The notes under the pieces: model-generated | Database searches by the model: none | What the model saw: the letters and a program-made list of their open reading frames with translations, nothing else | What the model was told of the DNA's origin: nothing | Translations under genes and position numbers: made by a program | Shown: piece by piece, positions 11,305 to 22,239 of the stretch | Layout of the letters: each line of letters begins with the position of its first letter | How positions within the stretch are numbered: position 1 is the first letter of the stretch | Assembly: GCA_910574455.1 (NCBI GenBank) | Contig: CAJSYZ010000004.1 | Location: forward strand, 4,350,599 to 4,414,598 | DNA: 64,000 bases | Direction: 5' to 3' | From: Trichaptum fuscoviolaceum | Taxonomy: Eukaryota; Basidiomycota; Agaricomycetes; Hymenochaetales; Trichaptaceae

Positions 11305-12122
11305 TGTTACGACCGTCGGGAATTGTAGCGGGAAACAGTTTCGGGAAACTGGAATTCGCGACAAGAACCCGCGTTCGGGAATCTGGATTCGCGACTGGGA
11401 ACGAGCGTGGGAATTCAGGCGGGAAACGCGCGGGATTCTATCCAGGCGCGTCGCGGGATTCTCAAGGCCAGCTAGGACTCTTCACTGCTTTGAACGTCAA
11501 GTAAGCGGATCCCTAAGGAAGCACTCCACAAGTAAGTATTGCGCAACTAACTACACAGGAGAAAAGAGAGAGATCGCACCTAAGGAAGCACTCCACAAGA
11601 GGTCAAAAGTGGGGTGCTCCTTACGATGCCTACAGCTATTTATCTACTTCGTAAAGACTGTATAGTTAATCTACGCTAAGTGTCCTTGCGCAATGCGCAC
11701 CTATCTACTACAAACGATACATGCTACGACCGCACTGCTAGGCATGTCTATCCCGTCTCTCCAGATGGCTACGGCCTGTCCGTGGACGTCAGCGTCCGGT
11801 CCGGGGCCGCGACTAGCCAGACTAGGTATGCCAGACTGTTGTAGGTCGTCACCTTGAGGTACTAACGGATTAATGAGCGTATGTTGATAAGTGAATGTAC
11901 GTGTGCCGTGGCGGGTCGTCGTAAATGAGTGTGTGTATGCGTGCATGGTTGCCGGGACGGTGGTGCGGGATCAGTCACGTGAGCATGGGATCGTGCGATT
12001 CGGGAATGAGGTTTCGCGCGGGGAATCCAATGGCGGGATTCTCCCCGCGGGTTTGTCTGCTCATGTCGGGATCCTTGGCGGGAAAGTGCGGGAAATGAGA
12101 AAAGGAGCCCGGGATCTCGACA
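11305..12122 (-). repeat. left LTR of E1 (3' LTR of the element)
   Basis: 818 bp, beginning TGTTACGACCGTCGGG and ending CCCGGGATCTCGACA on the + strand, so it has TG...CA ends on either strand. It has the TTT allele at 11339-11341 shared with the E2 LTRs, but the E1-type alleles at 11960 (G) and 11972 (C). Confidence 0.95.
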
Positions 12123-12254
12123 TTACCCCCCTCCAAAGGCGCAACTCCGGGGCGCCAAGCTTGAATCTTGCTCAGGTCACAGAGCTCGATAGCGTTGACT
12201 TCTCGAGGGGCGTCCGGGTGTTTTCGATAGAAACTGCGAATTTTAGCCTTTGCA

Positions 12255-15200
12255 TTACCCATATCCTTTGCGGGAATCCATGTATCTTCCGCGCCCCGAA
12301 TATCCCTTCCATCGTACCAAATATTCAAATCTCCGTCTAAACCGTCTAGCATCCAGAACCTCTTCCACCTCGTACTCCAGATCTCCTTCTACTTCGACTG
12401 GGGGCGGCGGGGGTTGCGTTCGACCGGGAATGTCGTCTTCGTGGTATGGCGAGAGCAGCGATACGTGAAATACGGGATGAATCTTCAGCGACGCGGGGAG
12501 TTCGAGTTCGTAGGTGAGGTCACTTAGCTTTGCCTTCACTTTATACGGCCCTAGTCGTTTCGGTAATAATTTGCGCGCTCCTGGTCGCCGAACGTTCGTC
12601 GCCTCAAGCCATACTTTATCCCCGACTGCGTACTGCGGGGCCTCGTTCCTGGCCTGATCGTAGTGCTGCTTCATGCGCTCTGCCGCAACCTCCAAAGCCG
12701 CTCTTGCCTCTTCTTGTGCCTGCTGAAGCTCCTGTAGTCGTGCGTCCGCGGCGGGGACCGTGGACAGGCCGTCGCTCGGGGCAATCGTGAATTCGGGATT
12801 GTAGCCGTAGACAAGCGCGAACGGGGATTGTCGTGTTGCCGCGTGCGCTTTCGTGTTGTGCGCGAACTCTGCCATTGGGAGTAATCCGGCCCAGTTTTCT
12901 TGTCGTGTATCTATGAAAGCCCGTAAATACTGTTCCAGCTCTTGGTTTACCCTTTCGGTTTGCCCATCCGTCTGCGGGTGATACGCAGTCGACGTGGTAC
13001 CCTTGATACCGAGTCGGGAAAAGAGGGCCTTCATGAACTGCGCGACAAACTGTGGTCCGCGGTCGGATATGATCTGGCGGGGGGTTCCGTGCAGCTTCCA
13101 GACGTGCTGCAGGAATAGTTCCGCAGTTTCCGGTGCATCGATGTCAGACGTGGTCGGGATAAAATGCGCTTGCTTGGTGAGACGGTCGACCACCACGAAA
13201 ATTGCGTCGTAATCCTCAGATCGGGGGAGCTGGGTGATGAAATCGCACGAAATCGCCTGCCAGGGGCCCTGCGGGATTTCGTTCGGTTGCAGGAGTCCTA
13301 CCGGGCGTTGGGATCGGTTCTTCGTGCGTGCGCAGGTATCGCATCCCGAAACGTATCGTTCTACGAAGTTAGACATCCCGGGCCACCAGTAGTTGCGGCT
13401 TACCATCTCAAACGTTTTCCAACGTCCAGGATGTCCGGCAGGGAGACTGTCGTGGTAAGTCTTCACCACATCCCGGCGAATAGTCTCGTCTTTCGGGACG
13501 TAAACCTTACCCTGGTACAGGATGAGGCCTTCCTCGGTGCTCCAGTCCTCAAGTTCCTTGGTCAGGACTCGAGGCGCCTTGGACTTGACCAACTCGATTG
13601 CGTCCACCAGTTCGTCTTCATACTGATCTGACTTACGAATGCGTCGTAGGAGGGCCTGATCCCCGTGTACCTGTGTCATTCCCCGACGAATTGCTTTTAG
13701 TCGAAACATTTCGGGGGTCAAGAGGGTCCCGTCCCGTGTTGTCTTCGCCTTCGGGTTGAAGATCGACGCGTCGTGACATGGCGTCGGGTTTGCCCCCGAG
13801 TCGCCCTGGGCGATGGCGAATCGTAAAGTCGAAGCGAGTGAGGAACAGACTCCACCGGGCTTGGCGTCGCGTCAGCGTTCGGGATTCAGAGAAATATAGC
13901 AGATTCTTGTGGTCAGACACGATATCGAGTTTATGACTCGCACCTTCGAGATAATGTCGCCACTCGTCAAGAGCTCTAATAATCGCGAGTAGCTCCTTGT
14001 CGTAAATCTCGTAGTTGCGTTCCGCATCGTTGAGGGATTTCGAGAAAAAGGCGACCGGATGTATCAGCCCGTCGTCGCCTTCCTGGGACAAGACCGCGCC
14101 GGTCGCGAAATCAGAGGCGTCGCATTCCACGATGAATTGTCGCGACATGTCTGGCATCATCAGGACGGGGGCGGTCGTGAACATGCGCTTGAGATAGTCG
14201 AAGGCGAACTGCTGGTTTTCTGTCCAGGCCCAGCGAACGTCCTTCTTCAGCAGCGTCGTGAGCGGTTTGACGATGTGCGAGAAATCCCGAATGAAGCGTC
14301 GATAGAAATTCGCGAACCCGAGGAAGGCTTGAATGTCTTTCACCTTTTTCGGGGTAGGCCAGTCGAGGACCGCCTGTACCTTGGCGGGATCCATCGCCAC
14401 CTTTCCCTGCGAAATAATCATCCCGAGATACTCGACGGAAGTCTGTTTGAATTTGCACTTTTCGGGTTTGCAGAACAAGTCGTTTTCGCGTAGCCGTTTA
14501 AGGACTTCCCGTACGTGTTCATCGTGCTGCGATTCATCTTCGGAAAAGATTAGCAAGTCGTCAAGATAGATGATCACGTATACTCCAATGAGGTCTTTGA
14601 AGATATCGTTCATCATGTGCTGGAAGGTCGCTGGGGCATTCGTGAGCCCGAATGTCATCACCGTTGGTTCGAAATGTCCTGCCTGAGTCCGAAATGCAGC
14701 CTTCCACTCGTCGCCTTGCTTCAGTCGCACATTGTGGTAGCCCCATCGTAAATCTAGAGTCGTGAAAACCTTCGCCTTTTGCAGCGCGTCTACGAGTTCC
14801 ATCGTGAGGGGAAGCGGGTATCGATTCTTGACCGTGATGTCGTTCAGTCGTCGGTAATCGACTACCATGCGCAAGGTTCCGTCTTTTTTCTTGATAAAGA
14901 AGACGGGAGCCGCTGCAGGGGATTTCGAAGGTCGTATGTACCCTTTGCGCAGGTTTTCGTCAACGAATTCGCGAAGGGCATCGCGTTCAGCTGGGGCCAA
15001 GGGATAGATTTTGCTGTACGGGGGAACCTTCCCGGGTTCTAAATCTATGGCGTGGTCATACGGCTTGCGCAGTGGAAGCCTTTCGGATTCAACTTTCGAG
15101 AAAACGTCGGCAAACTCACGGAATTCGGGGGGAACTAGTTCTTCGAAGGTTTTCTCGCCTTCCTTCACTGCAGACTTCTCAGCGATGGCCTGGGAGTGGG

Positions 15201-16163
15201 TGTACGAGGCGGCAATTTTGTACGCGAAATGGTCGTCCGTCGTGACGAAGTAGGATTCGGCGTCGTGGTACTGGTCCCAATATTTTTCTGAGTACCGAAA
15301 TCCCGGTGGGACAGTTCCCATTCGGCCTGGGTCCTGTCGGGCCCCCAGGGGGTCTCGACTTCTTCTGCTATGGCGAGGCGGGGAAGCGGGACCAGGCGTT
15401 GCTGGTTGTCACACTGGGGCGGGCAGCGGTTGAGATCGACCACATCGTTGGTCCAGTCAATGGTTGGGTTATGGTGCCGCAACCAGTCGATCCCCATGAT
15501 AATATCGTCGTCGCCAATATCCGCGACGGCCATGGTCAACTGTTCTAAGTGTCCCTTCATCTCGACGTTGAGGACTACTTCCTTGGTGATGCGTCCAATC
15601 GCGTTCGGGGAATTGTCTGCGTTTCGCAAAAGTATCGGGATTACCAAGTCCCGGGTCTGGAGTCCGTGTCGCGAAACGTAGCGGGAATTTATGAAAGTTC
15701 CCGACGCACCGCTGTCTAACATTACTGTGGCTAAGGCATCCGTCTTTCCGTCGCTAACCTGTACCGGGAACTTCAAATGTCGTCTAAGACGACGGTCTAT
15801 TGTAGAGATGGTTAAATACAAGGGACCATTATTAAGAGAGTTCTTCGGCCACAAGGGCGGTTGGGTCGTATAGGGCGCGACTGAGCAATACGACCCTACT
15901 GAAAATCCGCTGGGGGCGGGGCTTCGGGATTGTGAACGTTCTTGGCGGCGGGCGTCATGGCGGCGAATGCGTTCTGTAGCACGGACTGCTGCACATTCTG
16001 GACGTACTGTTCCGCCATACGTTTGAGCGTTTCTTCGAATGACTGGAGCGCGGGGGGCGATGGGCTCGACGGGGACGTGGATTTCGTCGCCTTTAGGTTT
16101 CGGGTTGGCGGTCGCGTTGGGCAATCGCTCACCAGATGGTCTTTCTCTCCGCAGTAGTAGCAT
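12255..16163 (-). pseudogene. E1 pol: protease-RT-RNase H-integrase-chromodomain, frameshifted
   Basis: Minus-strand pol of a chromovirus broken into three open frames. Protease (16163-15165) shows the DSGAS active site. Reverse transcriptase and RNase H (15321-13633) show YLDDLL and a CDASD motif. Integrase and chromodomain (13721-12255) show the HHCC zinc region (H-P-G-R-W ... C-D-T-C), the DDE residues (D in SCDFITQ, D in SDRGPQF, E in TERVNQE), a GPY module and the start of a chromodomain. Compared with E2 there is a missing C near 15310, an extra C near 13727 and an extra base near 12294, the last inside the chromodomain. Each is a single-base event, so decay is recent. In an intact element pol would replicate the element and integrate it, with the chromodomain guiding target choice. 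Confidence 0.92.
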
Positions 16164-17104
16164 AGTCCCTTACTCCTGCGCTCCCGGCGCACCCTGTCAA
16201 TCTCCATCGCGTTGGGATCCTTCGTCGAGCTTGCGCCCGCAGTCGGGATCGTACGCGGAGCTGAACTAGTGGTGCCGGGATTGCTTCGGGGCGTAGCCGC
16301 TGGCTTCGATACTGGTCCATAGGCGTGTGCGAGCCTTAGCTTCTCGTCCGTCTCGGAAACCCAGTTGACGTAGGCATCGAATTTCATATCCTTCGCCTCT
16401 GTGCTGGCGATGTGCTGGCGAACCTGGTCTTTGAGTCCCTTCCGGAACATGTCGAGGTAGATGACATCCGTCGTCGCGTCCTTGGGCCACCCGGTGAGGG
16501 CTTGGAGGGCACGGAATTGCGACGCAAACTCTGCGACCGTTCCTGTCTGGCGTAGGCGCATCAGCTTGTCGGCTGCGGCTTTGTCTGCATCGATTTCTCC
16601 GTAAGAGGCGCGAAGGGCGGCGAACAGGGCCTCCAGGCTGGCGGCTTCTGGCGGTGTCGGGATGTCCTGGAGTCGATCTAGAATGGGTCGTGCCCAGTCT
16701 TGCGCCGGTCCCCGCAGTAGCATCAGGGCGAATGCGACCTTGCGGGTTTCGTCCAGCCCCGGATGTTGTCCGAACAGGTAGAGCTTAATCTGGTGAATCC
16801 AGTTTTCCAGCTTGGCTCGTTCGCCTTCGAAGGTGTCGGGAAGCTTCATCTTGAGCCCTGCTCCACCCCCAGACGGGGAGGCGGGCTGGCTCGCGATTTG
16901 GGCTTCTAACGCCTGGTTGGCGTGCTTGAGCTGGGCGACAGTGTTCTGAACCTGATTGTGTTCGTTGACTAACTTGGAGTAGCGTTTTTCGAGGGTGTCG
17001 AGGCGATCAAGGATGGGCTGGAGTTTGTCTTCCTCCATCGAGGAGCTCGGGGACGGGAAAGCGAAGGTATCTGCGAGTCCTCCCCATTCCTGGTGGGATG
17101 ACAT
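15896..17104 (-). CDS. E1 Gag polyprotein
   Basis: Intact 402-codon gag of the chromovirus, reading from 17104 down. The N-terminal third has a coiled-coil-like stretch (LDRLDTLEKRYSKLVNEHNQ) followed by the retrotransposon Gag fold (DTFEGERAKLENWIHQIKLY, then FRKGLKDQVRQH). A single CCHC zinc knuckle, C-x2-C-x4-H-x4-C, reads CYYCGEKDHLVSDC near residue 317. Gag forms the cytoplasmic particle that packages the element RNA. Pol overlaps its 3' end in the -1 frame. The open frame is preserved although pol of this copy is broken. Confidence 0.93.
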   Translation of the reverse strand: MSSHQEWGGLADTFAFPSPSSSMEEDKLQPILDRLDTLEKRYSKLVNEHNQVQNTVAQLKHANQALEAQIASQPASPSGGGAGLKMKLPDTFEGERAKLENWIHQIKLYLFGQHPGLDETRKVAFALMLLRGPAQDWARPILDRLQDIPTPPEAASLEALFAALRASYGEIDADKAAADKLMRLRQTGTVAEFASQFRALQALTGWPKDATTDVIYLDMFRKGLKDQVRQHIASTEAKDMKFDAYVNWVSETDEKLRLAHAYGPVSKPAATPRSNPGTTSSAPRTIPTAGASSTKDPNAMEIDRVRRERRSKGLCYYCGEKDHLVSDCPTRPPTRNLKATKSTSPSSPSPPALQSFEETLKRMAEQYVQNVQQSVLQNAFAAMTPAAKNVHNPEAPPPADFQ

Positions 17105-17193
17105 CGCTGGTCGGCGGTACGGGTGCGGGGGTAGAAGTAAAGAGCGTGAGGGTGTCGAGTCCGAGCGGCGGTGAGCCAGGACTTTTGACCTAA

Positions 17194-18010
17194 TGTTACG
17201 ACCGTCGGGAATTGTAGCGGGAAACAGTTCGGGAAACTGGAATTCGCGACAAGAACCCGCGTTCGGGAATCTGGATTCGCGACTGGGAACGAGCGTGGGA
17301 ATTCAGGCGGGAAACGCGCGGGATTCTATCCAGGCGCGTCGCGGGATTCTCAAGGCCAGCTAGGACTCTTCACTGCTTTGAACGTCAAGTAAGCGGATCC
17401 CTAAGGAAGCACTCCACAAGTAAGTATTGCGCAACTAACTACACAGGAGAAAAGAGAGAGATCGCACCTAAGGAAGCACTCCACAAGAGGTCAAAAGTGG
17501 GGTGCTCCTTACGATGCCTACAGCTATTTATCTACTTCGTAAAGACTGTATAGTTAATCTACGCTAAGTGTCCTTGCGCAATGCGCACCTATCTACTACA
17601 AACGATACATGCTACGACCGCACTGCTAGGCATGTCTATCCCGTCTCTCCAGATGGCTACGGCCTGTCCGTGGACGTCAGCGTCCGGTCCGGGGCCGCGA
17701 CTAGCCAGACTAGGTATGCCAGACTGTTGTAGGTCGTCACCTTGAGGTACTAACGGATTAATGAGCGTATGTTGATAAGTGAATGTACGTGTGCCGTGGC
17801 GGGTCGTCGTAAATGAGTGTGTGTATGCGTGCATGGTTGCCGGGACGGTGGTGCGGGATCAGTCACGTGAGCATGGGATCGTGCGATTCGGGAATGAGGT
17901 TTCGCGCGGGGAATCCAATGGCGGGATTCTCCCCGCGGGTTTGTCTGCTCATGTCGGGATCCTTGGCGGGAAAGTGCGGGAAATGAGAAAAGGAGCCCGG
18001 GATCTCGACA
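17194..18010 (-). repeat. right LTR of E1 (5' LTR of the element)
   Basis: 817 bp. Identical to the left LTR of E1 except for one T fewer in the run near 17229. As the 5' LTR of a minus-strand element it should carry the promoter. Confidence 0.95.
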
Positions 18011-21000
18011 GTTGAGCGGTGACACAAGTCTAAATATAACTGCATTCATGGGTCCGAAGTCCGGCCCTTCTTAATAGATGCAATGCGCGTGTTTGATACG
18101 AAACTTTGTAAGTACTTCTCTTCAATGCACAAACTGACTGAAGATGCTGTGATGATCGGAATACAAGGACACGGGACGGCAGCGAAGAAGTCCGTGACTG
18201 AAACCGAGGTGTTGGGACGGCTGTGCAAGAAGAACAAACACAAAGACATGCAGAAACAAAGATAAACAGGTGGACGTCGGACTCTCAAGGCATGCGGATA
18301 GAATAACTTCTTTTGACGCCGAGGGGTGACCAGAGCGAAGGCCAGTAAATTTAGACACAGGATCGAAAAAAGACTAAACTGACATGCGGATAATCGGATA
18401 GTCCAGTTCAAACGACGGAGATGAACGAGGTCATGGCCACAAGGGATCCGGAACGATCGGGGTAGCCTGAGAAGGAGAGCAAGAATGCAATTGGTCGGTA
18501 AGTTGATGAGGATTACTACTCTGCTAGGATCTATGCAACCTTAGCCTTGGAAATGAATCCGAATACCCGAATACAGCACTTATTGGACTCACGAACGTGC
18601 AGAACCGCGGAGACACGAAAGATCGTTCTAGAATGCATCAAGTAAATGCATCAAACGCCAGAAATGACTGGATGGCTATGTCTTCTCAGCTTCAGGGCTG
18701 CGGATGACTAGGGATTCTCAGACGTAAGTATGCATCGCATTATCGAATTGCTTCCATAAAACTTACCTTTCGTACAAGCCGCATTGACTCAATAGCGTGG
18801 GTGCGTACGAAGGACTCAGAAGGCACTGCAGAAATGCACGTTTGGTCTATATGTAGTGTGGGAGAGGAGCCGATGTCCGATGGCAGGCGATGTTCGACTG
18901 AGACAACGAGGGATACGCTTCTATGGAAATGTCGTGTCCGGTAAGTGAAATTCCCGTGATCTGCATTAATTATACTGCAATTTGAACGGGATCCAAAGGT
19001 CATTGGGACAATGAACATATTTGGAAGCACTGGGTGAGCGGATTAATAATCAGCCCAGCGCACGCGCATCGGCGCAGCCTTAGGCCAAAAACCTTATCGG
19101 TGCTATCCTCCCAGCTCTGAAGCCCGACTATGCCACGCACGCGAAACACGTTCAATAACGACGCGACGGATAGCAGAGCCAGAAGCAGGGGGAGGACATC
19201 GACACCCGATGTGACGGGGGTCGACAGGAGGCTGAGATCTAATTCAAGGGCTACGACTCCGGACACAACGACTGTTCCTATGGACAGCCAGCTTCTAAGG
19301 GAGAGACGTCTTGCAAGACTCAATGCACCTCCTTTGCCGCGGAACGAGAATCTCGAAATGGAACGGGAAGGCGCAGGAGTAATGCCACCTATACAGGAAG
19401 AAGGACCAATGGACGACGCGACGTCAGCTGGATCGCGTGCAGCGACTGATGCTCCCTTGATGGATGGGAATGAAAGGAACACAGCGCAAGGTAAAGTGAA
19501 GCATGAAATATTGCGTCTGACAAGGACATCTGCTCATAGGAAACAGATAGCGGGCCCGGATTGAATCCGGGGGCACCAGACAGTGGTCTCGAAAATGCAG
19601 GAAATGGTAAGGCGCTTAGTGTAGAGGTATACTATGCCATCTGATCAAAGGAATTTGATGAAATAGGAACCACGCCAGCTGAAGGCACAGGGCAAGGATT
19701 GAATACGGATGCACCAGGAAATGGTCACGAAAATACTGGAAATAGTAAGTCACTTGTGCAGTTGCAGATGCGATCCTATTTACATGATTTCATCCATTCC
19801 AGACGGCGAAGAGTGGATGGATTTCTTCGACTGGCCACGGTATACAGGTCAGCAGAATACCTGTGCGAACGGCAAAGGATTCCCCAGAATGAACTCCGAT
19901 GCAAGTAATGCAGTACCATCGCCTGAGACCCGCATTGGCGAAGCGGACACGACAGGCTTCCACCGCACCGGGTCCCCAGAAGCAACGCAAGTTGTGCCAC
20001 GCCTGGCATCTCCTGAGGTCCAGTCGACTGTCAATGCCGCAGAACGAGAACATGAAGAAAGGAACATATCAGCGTCGCAACAGGCGCTATCTACTCCAAC
20101 GGTTACCACCATTCCTTTGCAGGGGAATGATGCCATAATGGAAGGTATCCTTTCGCAGATGGTATATAGGCCGCCGACACAACCTATCCAAGTGTCAGCC
20201 ACGCAGCTGAAGTACTCAACACACGTGAATGACCGACCGGGAGGAGATTCGGATTATGAGGGATCGGACTCTAATTCAGGCCTGGATATGCCGTTTCCAT
20301 CCACACAAGTTGCTGTTGCAGACGAAAGGGCACGAACTCCACAGAACATCGAACCAAGTAGGGAAGCACCCTTTTCTGGGACGCAGGTCGTAGCTTCCAG
20401 TCAAAGGGCAGGCATCGCAGCGCACAGCTACACACCCACTGCGACTGGCCACATTTCACAAAACTCGATACGCGGGAATGTGTCGACCGTGGCCAACGTG
20501 CATGTCGGGCTATTTGTCTATTTCAATCCGAAAATCTTCGACGGTGGCGATTATTACCCATTCCTACGTTTCAAGCATCGACCGACTACCATTGCAGACA
20601 TATTCAGGGAAATCTACGCACTACCGCCTGAACATGTCCTACGTGTTGAATTAAAGCAATGTGTACCGGCAGATAACTACATAGTCGCTACGTCCAGTGC
20701 TCCCAGCTTGCAGTCGGGCAATGAAACCAAGACTCTGGGCTTCCGACTATGCTGCCTACTGAGTGGGGTGTCAAATGACACATCGCCAGTGCTTTCGCTC
20801 CCCCAAGAGCAACGGGATGTCATACAGACGAATACGGGTTTTCCGGTCTCAGAGGATACAGCCGTGTATGTTTTGTATGTGAGGAGAAAGGGCAATGGTT
20901 CGGTATGTAGCAAGTTCAGTCATTATTTGAAATGAATTGTCATTAATTATTGTTGTGGATATGTAGACAGGTGGTCAGAATACCGAGATTGATTATGACA

Positions 21001-21421
21001 GCGCTGTCAGATTCCTGGATGAGAATTTCCTCCAGTACAAGAACAAGATTAAATCCTTTTCTACCACAACCCAATACGATAAAGGCCATTTCTACGAGCA
21101 GTCACAGCAGGTCCTGATCTTTGCTCAACTGAAGGAGGCTGTGAAGAAGAGACGTAGAGCTTCCGGGATCCGCGTCAACAACGAGCATCTGATTTGTTGG
21201 TCTGGAATCCCAAAAACTGGTAACGCTCAGAACAGCCTGACCACTCCCTTTCGCACGATTTGGAAAGCACATTACGCCTTACAAAATCAATTGGAGAGCC
21301 AGGACCGCATGTCTGACTTTCTTACTTGCGTCTATAATGAAGATATTTTCAAAATGCGTGGCTCGAGTCCAGCCATCACGCAGGCGGCAACAGCTGACTT
21401 CAACACACTTGAGAGGGTAAT
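18011..21421 (+). repeat. direct repeat, host segment copy 2 (3.41 kb)
   Basis: Second copy of 7895-11304. It begins directly after the E1 LTR at GTTGA (18011-18015), which at the first copy is preceded by ordinary host sequence (...GACGGAGGGTG). That junction is one breakpoint of the duplication. It ends with GTAAT at 21417-21421 where E2 begins. Confidence 0.95.
18122..19129. other. upstream region of gene G copy 2, no separate gene seen
   Basis: Duplicate of 8006-9012. It carries the same unsupported open frames on both strands. Any promoter of gene G would lie here; no TATA box was identified with confidence. Confidence 0.4.
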
Positions 21422-22239
21422 TGTTACGACCGTCGGGAATTGTAGCGGGAAACAGTTTCGGGAAACTGGAATTCGCGACAAGAACCCGCGTTCGGGAATC
21501 TGGATTCGCGACTGGGAACGAGCGTGGGAATTCAGGCGGGAAACGCGCGGGATTCTATCCAGGCGCGTTGCGGGATTCTCAAGGCCAGCTAGGACTCTTC
21601 ACTGCTTTGAACGTCAAGTAAGCGGATCCCTAAGGAAGCACTCCACAAGTAAGTATTGCGCAACTAACTACACAGGAGAAAAGAGAGAGATCGCACCTAA
21701 GGAAGCACTCCACAAGAGGTCAAAAGTGGGGTGCTCCTTACGATGCCTACAGCTATTTATCTACTTCGTAAAGACTGTATAGTTAATCTACGCTAAGTGT
21801 CCTTGCGCAATGCGCACCTATCTACTACAAACGATACATGCTACGACCGCACTGCTAGGCATGTCTATCCCGTCTCTCCAGATGGCTACGGCCTGTCCGT
21901 GGACGTCAGCGTCCGGTCCGGGGCCGCGACTAGCCAGACTAGGTATGCCAGACTGTTGTAGGTCGTCACCTTGAGGTACTAACGGATTAATGAGCGTATG
22001 TTGATAAGTGAATGTACGTGTGCCGTGGCGGGTCGTCGTAAATGAGTGTGTGTATGCGTGCATGGTTGCCGGGACGTTGGTGCGGGATAAGTCACGTGAG
22101 CATGGGATCGTGCGATTCGGGAATGAGGTTTCGCACGGGGAATCCAATGGCGGGATTCTCCCCGCGGGTTTGTCTGCTCATGTCGGGATCCTTGGCGGGA
22201 AAGTGCGGGAAATGAGAAAAGGAGCCCGGGATCTCGACA
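21422..22239 (-). repeat. left LTR of E2
   Basis: 818 bp. Differs from the right E2 LTR by a C/T at the GCGTTGCGGG site near 21569, GTAGG/GCAGG near 21960, GCAC/GCGC near 22136, TTCTCC/TTTTCC near 22158 and CTCGACA/CTCAACA at the end. It shares T at 22077 and A at 22089 with the right LTR, against G and C in E1. Confidence 0.95.

Larger units (their letters stand above)
11305..18010 (-). mobile_element. Ty3/gypsy chromovirus E1, complete with two LTRs
   Basis: Full-length LTR retrotransposon of 6,706 bp on the minus strand: LTR, gag, pol (protease, reverse transcriptase, RNase H, integrase, chromodomain), LTR. It is flanked on the left by GTAAT (11300-11304) but on the right by GTTGA (18011-18015). 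A single transposition gives matching 5-bp flanks, so these mismatched ends indicate recombination with another copy. A purine tract with GGAGGGGGG on the minus strand next to the left LTR is the probable polypurine primer. The sequence next to the right LTR (minus strand TTAGGTCAAAAG) has no TGG at its start, so the tRNA primer is not obvious. The two LTRs differ by one T in a TT/TTT run. Pol contains three 1-bp lesions, so the copy is not autonomous. Confidence 0.95.

Noticed and set aside
11024..11665. 213-codon frame as a complete gene
   Set aside because: It is exon 5 of gene G running into the chromovirus LTR; the last part is LTR sequence.
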